Made by a program: the position numbers and the translations under genes
Source of the DNA: Streptosporangium canum
Lineage (GTDB): Bacteria; Actinomycetota; Actinomycetes; Streptosporangiales; Streptosporangiaceae
Direction of reading: 5' to 3'
DNA: 64,000 nucleotides
Assembly (NCBI RefSeq): GCF_900113865.1
Contig: NZ_FOQY01000002.1
Location: forward strand, 124,001 to 188,000
Shown: positions 1 through 7,158 of the stretch, in pieces
Layout: every line of letters begins with the position of its first letter
Position numbering within the stretch: the first letter of the stretch is position 1
The notes under the pieces: generated by a model
The model's input: the letters and a program-made list of their open reading frames with translations, nothing else
Database searches by the model: none
Told to the model about the DNA's origin: nothing

Positions 1-765
1 CACGAACGAGGCCGGCTGCTGAGTGATCATCGCTGCGCGGTAGCGGTCCTCGTACACCGGATCGTTCAGCCAGGGCAGCACCGTCCAGGGCTGGGCGCCG
101 ATCAGCCGCCGGGGCGACTCGCCGATCAGCGCGGCCCCCCGCGGGCTGATGAAGGTGAGGCGGCCGTGGTCGTCCATGGCGCATATCCCCTCGGGCAGGC
201 GTGCCACCATCGCCCCGAGCCCTTCGGGGGGGACCGCGCCGGCCGGGACGGGGGTGCGCGGTCCCGGATCCGGCGGGCCCGGCCGGCCGGACTCCGCGAG
301 CTTCCGCGCCAGGCCGGCGACCGCGGCCGTGAGACGGCCGCGTTCGCCGGAGGACAGCCGCGGGGGATGGGAGCCGGGCCACAGCACGAATATCACTCCG
401 TAGTCGGCCGTGGCGGTGGCCAGCGGCAGCGCGGCCAGGCGGAAGTCGTAGGGCAGGGCGAGCGCGATGCCCGGGTAGCGGCGCACCATGTCCTCCTCGC
501 CGCCCACCCACACCAGCCGCCCCTCCCGTGAGGCGTCGGCCACCGGGACGGGAGCGGTCAGGCTCACTCGCTCCCACGGCCGGACGAACTCCCGCGGCAA
601 CCCCTCCAACACCGTCATCTCCAGCACCTGGCGGTCGGGGGCCAAGCGGTAGATCGCCCCCGCGTGGGCGCCGACGTCCTCCAGTATGGACAGGAGGCTC
701 CCGGCCAGCCCGTCGGGGCCGTCCCCGCCGAGCCTGCCGTCCGGGGGAAGGAATCGTCCCGCCAC
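1..765 (-). CDS. GAF/PAS signalling protein, N-terminal part (SpoIIE/PP2C-type phosphatase likely)
   Basis: The gene runs off the left edge, so only the first 255 codons are visible. The GTG start at 765 has a GAGG eight bases upstream. Residues of about 15-135 form a GAF-like domain (LRGAHAG-type helix here read as VGAHAGAIYRL, then PWERVSL, RLVWVGGEE and ALPLATA), the arrangement usual in the N-termini of Streptomyces SpoIIE-type phosphatases that act on anti-anti-sigma factors. A proline-rich linker leads to a PAS domain (GICAMDDHGRLTFIS, then GAALIGESP). The output domain lies outside the window, so the PP2C call is inference; a histidine kinase or diguanylate cyclase would also be possible. 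A 24-bp tandem repeat lies 115-160 bases upstream of the start. Confidence 0.75.
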   Translation of the reverse strand, partial: MAGRFLPPDGRLGGDGPDGLAGSLLSILEDVGAHAGAIYRLAPDRQVLEMTVLEGLPREFVRPWERVSLTAPVPVADASREGRLVWVGGEEDMVRRYPGIALALPYDFRLAALPLATATADYGVIFVLWPGSHPPRLSSGERGRLTAAVAGLARKLAESGRPGPPDPGPRTPVPAGAVPPEGLGAMVARLPEGICAMDDHGRLTFISPRGAALIGESPRRLIGAQPWTVLPWLNDPVYEDRYRAAMITQQPASFV

Positions 766-878
766 GGTCAGCGCCTCATTCCCCGGCCCGCGACCGCGGG
801 GCGATCATGTCGCTCCGCCGCACGCGGGCTCCCCGGCCGGCGGCAGGACGGCCAGGCGTTGCTTTCCGCCGTGTCGAT

Positions 879-926
879 CGACGTGACCCAACGCACATAT
901 ATCGACGTGACTTAACGCACATATAT
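879..926. repeat. 24-bp tandem direct repeat, 2 copies
   Basis: Copies at 879-902 and 903-926 differ at two adjacent positions (CCC against CTT in the middle). Each unit contains CGACGTGAC and ends in ACGCACATATAT. They sit in the 307-bp gap between the GAF/PAS gene start and the acyl-CoA synthetase stop, so they may be promoter or operator repeats for the GAF/PAS gene. No gene is seen in this gap. Confidence 0.8.
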
Positions 927-1072
927 GGACGATACCTTCGCTGACCAGCAGTTTTGTAGACTCTTCCCAAGTCGGGGCCGGAGCCCCGAGACCGCCGGCC
1001 GGCGGAGCCGCGGACGGATCGCCGAGGGCCGCCGGGGGGCGCCGCCCGTACGGCGGACGGCGCCCCCGGGGC

Positions 1073-2677
1073 TCAGCGCCCGGCGCCCGCGCCGGCGATC
1101 CGGTCCGCGAGCTCGCCGTGCCGCTCCCGGAGCTCACGCTTAAGGATCTTGCCGCTCGGGTTCTTCGGGAGCGCGTCGACGAACGCGAACGCCTTGGGGA
1201 CCTTGAACGGCGCCAGCCGTTCACGGGCGTGCGCCCGCAGCTCCTCCTCGGTGACGGCCGCACCGGCCTTGGCCACCACGATCGCGACGACCGCCTCGAT
1301 CCAGCTCGGATGCCTGACCCCGACGACCGCCACCTCGGCGACGGCGGGGTGTTCGTAGATCGTCTCCTCGACCTCGCGGCTGGCGACGTTCTCCCCGCCG
1401 GTCTTGATCATGTCCTTGATCCGGTCGACGACGGTGAGGTAGCCCTCCTCGTCCATGGTCCCCAGGTCGCCGGAGTGGAACCAGCCGCCGCGGAACGCCT
1501 CGGCGGTCTTCTCCGGGTCGTCGAGGTATTCGAGGATGGCGTGCGGGCTCCGATGGACGATCTCCCCGATCTCGCCGGCGGGCACGTCCCGGCCCTCGGC
1601 GTCCACGACGCGGGTCTCCACGTTCAGGGCGGCCTGCCCGGCGGAACCGGCCTTGCGGATCTGGTCCCCGGGCTGGAGCATGACGGCGACGGGCGCCATC
1701 TCCGTCTGGCCGTAGAAGTTCCACAGGCGCACGCCGGGCAGCCGCTCGCCGATCTCCCGGAGCACCTCCACGGGCATGATCGCCGCTCCGTAGTAGCCCT
1801 TGCGCAGCGAGGAGAGGTCGCGCCTGTCGAAGTCCGGGTGGCGCAGCAGGGCGATCCAGACCGTGGGCGGCGCGAAGAACTTGGTCACCCGGTGGCTCTC
1901 GATGGCGGCGAGCACCGCGGCCGGGTCGGGGCCGGGCAGGATGACGCTGGAGGCTCCGAGCTGGATGTCGGGCACCAGGAAGCAGTGCTGCTGCGCGCAG
2001 TGGAACAGCGGCATCGAGTGCAGCTCGACGTCGTCGCGGTCCATGCCGCCGTCGATGACGCAGCTGCCGTACTGGGCGATCAGCGCGGCGTGGGACAGCA
2101 CCGCGCCCTTGGGGCGCGACTCGGTGCCGGAGGTGTAGAGGATCTGGGCCGGGCCGTCCGGCGCGATGGGCACCGCGGGCTCGCGGGAGTCCCGGTGCTC
2201 CAGCAGGGCCGAGAACGGCTCCCAGTCTCCGGCCGCCTCGCCGTACACGATCCGGGTCCGCAGGCGGTCCGTCGCCTTGGCCGCCTCTTCGGCGACGGGG
2301 AGGAGCTCGTCCTGCGCGATCAGGGCGACGGCGGAGGAGTGACCGACGACGTATCCGACCTCCTCGCCCCGGAGCATGAAGTTGATCGGCACCAGTACGG
2401 CGCCCGCCCGGGCGACGGCGAAGATCGTCTGGACGTACGCGACGCTGTTGCGCGAGAGCACCGCCACCCGGTCGCCGGGGCCCACCCCCCTTTCCAGGAG
2501 CGCGTTGGCGATCCTGGAGACGTCCTCGTCGAGCTGGGCGTAGGTACGGCCGCTCGCGCCGTCCGACACGGCGAGCCGGTGGGGATGGCGCCGGGCGGAC
2601 CGGCGGAGCAGGTCGGCCAGCGATTGGCGGCGGGCGAGCGCGACATCCGCCTGCTCCGGGGCTCCGGCAAGAGACAT
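1073..2677 (-). CDS. Acyl-CoA synthetase (AMP-forming, ANL superfamily)
   Basis: 534 residues, the usual length of class I adenylate-forming acyl-CoA ligases, which activate a carboxylic acid to acyl-AMP and then to acyl-CoA in the cytoplasm. The P-loop motif YTSGTESRPKG is at residues 181-191, the NFYGQTEM motif near 300, the FHSGDLG motif near 400, and the C-terminal catalytic lysine region is NPSGKILKREL. The ATG at 2677 is chosen over an in-frame start 33 codons upstream because GGAGA lies five to six bases before it. The chain length of the substrate cannot be read from sequence; medium or long chain fatty acids are typical. It stands alone between the subtilisin gene and the GAF/PAS gene, all on the minus strand. 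Confidence 0.85.
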   Translation of the reverse strand: MSLAGAPEQADVALARRQSLADLLRRSARRHPHRLAVSDGASGRTYAQLDEDVSRIANALLERGVGPGDRVAVLSRNSVAYVQTIFAVARAGAVLVPINFMLRGEEVGYVVGHSSAVALIAQDELLPVAEEAAKATDRLRTRIVYGEAAGDWEPFSALLEHRDSREPAVPIAPDGPAQILYTSGTESRPKGAVLSHAALIAQYGSCVIDGGMDRDDVELHSMPLFHCAQQHCFLVPDIQLGASSVILPGPDPAAVLAAIESHRVTKFFAPPTVWIALLRHPDFDRRDLSSLRKGYYGAAIMPVEVLREIGERLPGVRLWNFYGQTEMAPVAVMLQPGDQIRKAGSAGQAALNVETRVVDAEGRDVPAGEIGEIVHRSPHAILEYLDDPEKTAEAFRGGWFHSGDLGTMDEEGYLTVVDRIKDMIKTGGENVASREVEETIYEHPAVAEVAVVGVRHPSWIEAVVAIVVAKAGAAVTEEELRAHARERLAPFKVPKAFAFVDALPKNPSGKILKRELRERHGELADRIAGAGAGR

Positions 2678-2790
2678 GGGCTTCTCCAGAGTGTCTGCTA
2701 CAGACAAAACTTCTGGTAAGCGTAGCGATATCCGCCCTTTCTCGGCGCACAGCGGGCTCTGACCGGCGACTGCCACCCGAACGCAGAGCT

Positions 2791-2822
2791 GCCGGGTGGC
2801 GGGGAGATCCCCACCACCCGGC
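2791..2822 (-). terminator. Hairpin after the subtilisin gene
   Basis: GCCGGGTGG and CCACCCGGC, extended by GGGG/CCCC around one C-A mismatch, make a strong stem with a four-base loop. It begins 24 bases past the stop of the protease on the minus strand. There is no T-tract, which is common in actinobacteria. Confidence 0.6.
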
Positions 2823-2845
2823 GGACTCTTCGATCAGCGGACGGT

Positions 2846-5800
2846 TCAGCGCAGGTTGAACAGGCGGGTGCTGGTCTGCTTGAGGCGGTTGCCCTCGGCG
2901 TCCCAGGCTTCGACCTTCAGGCTGACCGCACCCTTGGTGTCGCGCAGGGACGGGTAGCGGGTGCTGGCGGTGTAGGCGCCGTCACGGTCGCGCTTGACCG
3001 AGACGGGCGTCCACTTGGCGCCGTCGTCGGTGCTCATCCACAGCTTGAGCCCGGCGATCTTCGGCATCTTCGCCGCGGACGGCGAGTGGTAGGCCTCGAC
3101 GGTGAACCTGTGGGATCGGCCGGCGCGGACGGTGTTGTCCATCGCCAGGGTGTCGCCCAGGTCGTAGCCGGCGAAGACGACGGGCGTGGGCCGGCACTGC
3201 TCGGTGACTCCCTCGATGATCCAGTACTTGCAGAACGATCCCGGCAGTACGTGTTCCTTGGCCGGCGGGGCGCGGAACGTCCACTCGGTGTCGTGCTGGG
3301 CGTTCTTCGCGGTCAGCCGGTAGGTGCCGGAACCCTCGGGCAGGGTGAACGCGGGGAGCTTGTCCAGGCCGGGCACCGTGACGCGCGGGATCTCCGTGCC
3401 GTCCCGGTAGAGATGCAGGTCGTAGTCAGGGGTGAGGAGAGCGTCGTGCTTCCAGAATCCGTCGCTGACGGGGTGGCTGTCGGTCGTGCCCGCCGGGAAG
3501 AACTCGGCCCAGAGGGTATCGCCCTGCACGCAGAGCGTGCACGTTACGCTGATGCCCTGGGTCGTGAGGGGCGGCGCGTCCTTGTCGGCGCGCGCGTAGA
3601 CCTTCTGCGACGCGGTCTGGGCACCCGGCGTCAGGCCCGCGGTGAACCACTGCTGCCGGGTACGACCGGGCCGGTCGAACACCTCGACGCGGAACCGGGT
3701 GTCGTAGAAGGTCGTCCTGTCGAGGTTGGACGAGGACATGCCGTGCGAATGGATCACCGTGGGATCGAGCGGCCCGACCCATTCGGTCCGAGTGGTCGGT
3801 CCGGTGAAGGCCATCGCCCCCCAGGACGAGACGGACGTCGTCGTATCCGTGACGTCGTCCTGCTTGTAGATCGTGCGCCAGTGGTTGAACTTGGTGGGCT
3901 GGGAGGCGTGGACGTCCAGGTCGACCTGGGCGAGCTGCCGGTCGGTGAAGGTGTAGTGCATGGACTTCGGCACGCCGCCCTCGGCGTACGGCTTGAGGAC
4001 GTAGCTGTAGGGCGTCTCCGGCGTGCCCGTCACCTGGACGGGGACCGCCTCGCGGGCGAGCTGCGCGCGCAGCTGCAGTCCCTCCTTGTTCGACAGGGAC
4101 ACGTTCGGGATGCTGATGGGCTTGGGGTCGCCGGTGTTGATCTCCTGCCCGACGTCGAGCGGAAGGGCGCAGAGGCCGCTCTTCGACGGGAAGGTCGCCA
4201 GTCCGGCCGCACCGGCCTCACGGATCGGAATGATCCGGCTGATCCAGGTGAAGCAGTTCACGGTGCCGTTGGGCGCGAGTCCCGTCTCCATGAGGACCAG
4301 CTTGCCGCGCAGGTCCTTCCCGGCGATGTCCTCGGGCCGGCCCTCACCGACGTCGACGAGCGGCAGGTTCTGTGTCCCGGTGAACGGCTTCCAGTCGGGC
4401 TGGCCGTTCTGATGGGGCCCGGTCCCGTAGTCGCTGTGCGGTGGAGCGATCGGATGCAGGGTGATCGGCTTGCGCCTGCCCGCGGTCATGGTGACCTGGG
4501 ACTGTCCCAGCGTCCACTGGCTGGCGAAACGGAACTCGCCCTTGGTGACCGGCTTGGTGGGGGTGACCCACATCTTCGACCATGCGCCCTGCTGCATGCC
4601 GGGGGTCAGGGTCATGCCGAACGTCTGGCCGTTGATAACGGTCCGCTGGTGGGAGGCGACCCATATGTTGTTCAGCGGCTCGGCCGGCTTCGGGGTGGTG
4701 AAGCGGACCTGGGAGGCCTGCCGGGCGTCGAGCGTGATCTCGGTGTCACCGGTGACGGTGACCTCCGGGTTGATCAGGAACGTCTCGTTGTTCCGGTCGT
4801 CCTCGTCCATCCAGGTCAGCCACTGCAACACCGAATGCGTGCCGACCGGAACCCGGGTGACCGTGGTTCCCTCCTTCGACACCACGGTGTTAAGGAGGTA
4901 TCCCTTCGCGCCGTCGACGTCGAGAGTCTGCTGGTACCACGGCGTGGCGGGCTTGCCGTCCCTGCCGATGGTGTGGACGGTGAGCTGGACCAGCGGAGCC
5001 TCGCGCACCATGCCCACCGGGGTGGTCAGCCGGACACCGTCGGCCTCGGCCGTCACGGAGCCGGAGTAGGTGCCGAACTTCAGACCGGTCGGGTCAAGAG
5101 TGACGATTGCCGAGGCGGTGCCGCCCGCGGGCACGGTGAGGGTCGCATCGGTGCTCAGCCTGCCTTCCACCGGGTTCCCGCTCACCGTGCGCAGGGCGGG
5201 GGTGAGCGTGAGGGTGACCGGCCGGTCGGTGAGGTTGGTGTAGGAGAGCTCACGCCGCAGCGACTCGCCCTCCTCGGTCACCGAGCCGAAGTCGATCCCG
5301 CCGGTGGTGGCGAAGACCCGCTGGGTGTACGCCTTGGCGAGGTCCACCCGCCCGGCGCCCTGCTCGTACACGGTGAAGCCGTCGTCCTTGGAAGTGGACA
5401 TCAGCGCGGCCTTGAGCAGCGGCCCCTTCCAGTCGGGGTGCAGCTGTGCCATGATCGCCGCCGCGCCCGCCACGTGCGGCGTGGCCATCGAGGTGCCGGA
5501 CGCCCCGGTGTAGTGGTCGTCGACGGGGGTGCCCATCGCGGTGCCCGTGGCGCGGGCGGCGGCGATGTCCACGCCGGGCGCGGCGATGTCGGGCTTGAGC
5601 CCCGAGTCGCCGAACCGCGGCCCCCGGCCGGAGAAGCCGGCCATCTGGTCCTGCTTGTCGACCGCGGCGACGGTGAGCGCCGCCTCGGCCGTGCCGGGCA
5701 TGGACACGCTCCCGGGCAGCGCGCCGGAGTTGCCCGCCGCGATGACGAACAGGGTGCCGGTGGACGCGCTCAGGCCGTTGACCGCCTGGCTGATCGGGTC

Positions 5801-6859
5801 GGTGCCGTCGGTGGGGCCGGCGCCCAGGCTCATGCTGACGACCTTGGCGCCGCTGGACGCGGCCCACTCCATGCCCTCGATGATCCACGAGTCTTCGCCC
5901 GACCCGGCGTCGTCCAGCACCTTGCCGACGACCAGTTGCGCGCCCGGAGCCACGCCCTTGTACTTGCCGCCGGACGCCGCTCCGGAGCCGGCGATCGTGG
6001 AGGCCACGTGGGTGCCGTGGCCGTGACCGTCCTTGACCGGCGCGTCGGGGACGAAGGACCTGGAGTCCGCGATCTTCCCTGCGAGGTCGGGGTGGGTGGC
6101 GTCGACGCCGGTGTCCAGCACCGCGACCTTCACCCCGGTGCCGTCGTGCCCGCCGGCCCAGGCCTGCGGCGCGCCGATCATCGCCACGCTCTTGTCCAGG
6201 ATGGCCTTGACCTTGCCGTCCAGCCACACCTTGGCGATCCCGCCGCGCAAGGTGTCGGGCACCGCTCTCATGCCCTGTCCGCCCGATCCGGTGGGGACGG
6301 CGCGTACGGCGTTCCAGAATGCTCCGGACTCGGCCTTGGCGACGTCGAGGGCGGAGGCGTGGATGCTCTCCAGGTCATGGGTGGGGACGCTCGCCGGGAT
6401 CGCGGCGGCGGCGCTTCGGACCGCGGCGAGACCGTGCTTCTCCGGGTACTGGACGATGACCGGGACCTGCTTGGTCCGGTCGTCGGTGTAGCCGTTCTCC
6501 GCCAGGTACTTGACGTTGAACAGCCGCATGTCCAGCCGCCCCGCCTGAATGGCGGGCATCGCGTCGGACGGGAGGACGAAGACGCCCTCGGGGGTGGTCT
6601 GGGTGAGCAGCTTCGGCCGGTGGCCGTCCTGGCGGACGGCGGGTTCGGTCTTCACGTCGAAGCGGCCGGTGACAGCCTGGGTGAGCGTGACCTTGTCGCC
6701 GGTGATCAGGGTGATGACGTGCGGACCCGGGCCGACGCCCTGGAGTGCGAGGGGAGCCGCCGGGGGCGGCTGCGCCGGCTCGGCGGCCAGCGCCGACGTC
6801 TGCGGCAGCGCGGTCGCGGCCAGCGCGAGGAGCGAGGTCAGCAGGACGGCGCGTCTCAC
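2846..6859 (-). CDS. Secreted S8 subtilisin-like serine protease, very large
   Basis: 1337 residues. The GTG at 6859 is preferred: GGGAGG lies five bases before it and the product then begins directly with a Sec signal peptide (VRRAVLLTSLLALAATALP, cleavage near ALA-AEP at about residue 25). The catalytic triad is Asp249 (VLDTGVD), His281 (HGTHVAS) and Ser457 (GTSMATPHVAG); Asn377 in AAGNSG is the oxyanion-hole residue. Residues of about 45-225 are a long propeptide-like region. Beyond the catalytic domain are Fn3/beta-sandwich-type regions and a PA-like segment near residues 855-895 (VLMETGLAPN, REAGAAGLATF). It probably degrades extracellular protein. A 15-codon ORF starting at 6903 ends in a GTGA overlap with this start and may couple translation; whether it is real is uncertain. 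Confidence 0.9.
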   Translation of the reverse strand: MRRAVLLTSLLALAATALPQTSALAAEPAQPPPAAPLALQGVGPGPHVITLITGDKVTLTQAVTGRFDVKTEPAVRQDGHRPKLLTQTTPEGVFVLPSDAMPAIQAGRLDMRLFNVKYLAENGYTDDRTKQVPVIVQYPEKHGLAAVRSAAAAIPASVPTHDLESIHASALDVAKAESGAFWNAVRAVPTGSGGQGMRAVPDTLRGGIAKVWLDGKVKAILDKSVAMIGAPQAWAGGHDGTGVKVAVLDTGVDATHPDLAGKIADSRSFVPDAPVKDGHGHGTHVASTIAGSGAASGGKYKGVAPGAQLVVGKVLDDAGSGEDSWIIEGMEWAASSGAKVVSMSLGAGPTDGTDPISQAVNGLSASTGTLFVIAAGNSGALPGSVSMPGTAEAALTVAAVDKQDQMAGFSGRGPRFGDSGLKPDIAAPGVDIAAARATGTAMGTPVDDHYTGASGTSMATPHVAGAAAIMAQLHPDWKGPLLKAALMSTSKDDGFTVYEQGAGRVDLAKAYTQRVFATTGGIDFGSVTEEGESLRRELSYTNLTDRPVTLTLTPALRTVSGNPVEGRLSTDATLTVPAGGTASAIVTLDPTGLKFGTYSGSVTAEADGVRLTTPVGMVREAPLVQLTVHTIGRDGKPATPWYQQTLDVDGAKGYLLNTVVSKEGTTVTRVPVGTHSVLQWLTWMDEDDRNNETFLINPEVTVTGDTEITLDARQASQVRFTTPKPAEPLNNIWVASHQRTVINGQTFGMTLTPGMQQGAWSKMWVTPTKPVTKGEFRFASQWTLGQSQVTMTAGRRKPITLHPIAPPHSDYGTGPHQNGQPDWKPFTGTQNLPLVDVGEGRPEDIAGKDLRGKLVLMETGLAPNGTVNCFTWISRIIPIREAGAAGLATFPSKSGLCALPLDVGQEINTGDPKPISIPNVSLSNKEGLQLRAQLAREAVPVQVTGTPETPYSYVLKPYAEGGVPKSMHYTFTDRQLAQVDLDVHASQPTKFNHWRTIYKQDDVTDTTTSVSSWGAMAFTGPTTRTEWVGPLDPTVIHSHGMSSSNLDRTTFYDTRFRVEVFDRPGRTRQQWFTAGLTPGAQTASQKVYARADKDAPPLTTQGISVTCTLCVQGDTLWAEFFPAGTTDSHPVSDGFWKHDALLTPDYDLHLYRDGTEIPRVTVPGLDKLPAFTLPEGSGTYRLTAKNAQHDTEWTFRAPPAKEHVLPGSFCKYWIIEGVTEQCRPTPVVFAGYDLGDTLAMDNTVRAGRSHRFTVEAYHSPSAAKMPKIAGLKLWMSTDDGAKWTPVSVKRDRDGAYTASTRYPSLRDTKGAVSLKVEAWDAEGNRLKQTSTRLFNLR

Positions 6860-7103
6860 GCGGTCCTCCCGGGAGGTGACGGCCGGAATCCGTTGTCGGA
6901 CATGGCGGGGCACTGCCTTTCTGCGTGATCACGATGGGGGGAGAGCGGGGAGAGCGGGATCACAGGGGCTCGAATCCCTCGGGGAGCCGGGGTGCTACGG
7001 CGACCGGTTGGGTCACCTCTTCGGACTGCGCCTCGTGGCCGGGGCCCTCGTCCGATGCGGGCTCGGGCGCATCCTGGTCAGACATGAGGCAAGCATCGTC
7101 GCC

Positions 7104-7119
7104 ACCCCCTCGTGGGGGT
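7104..7119. promoter_or_regulatory. Inverted repeat ACCCCC-TCGT-GGGGGT downstream of the LuxR gene
   Basis: Six-base arms with a four-base spacer, 40 bases past the LuxR stop and about 245 bases before the subtilisin start on the minus strand. It can fold as a short terminator. The G/C-block palindrome also resembles CsoR-type copper operators, though no CsoR gene is in the window. The flanking interval 6860-7158 holds no gene that can be firmly supported. Confidence 0.4.
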
Positions 7120-7158
7120 ATGGGGTGACAGATGGGGTAAACGCCCCAACTTTCCCGA

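Noticed and set aside
1118-2719. 533-codon open frame on the plus strand opposite the acyl-CoA synthetase.
   Set aside because: It is the mirror of a high-GC coding strand; the minus strand carries all acyl-CoA synthetase motifs and a good ribosome site.
3086-6928. 1280-codon open frame antisense to the subtilisin gene.
   Set aside because: Arg/Gly/Val-rich low-complexity product with no family motifs; antisense shadow of codon bias.
6960-7085. 41-codon ORF on the minus strand (starts MSDQDAPEPASDEG) upstream of the subtilisin gene, considered as a leader or peptide precursor.
   Set aside because: No ribosome site near its ATG, a competing frame starts 11 bases upstream with a better GA-rich site, and there are no features of a known precursor family.
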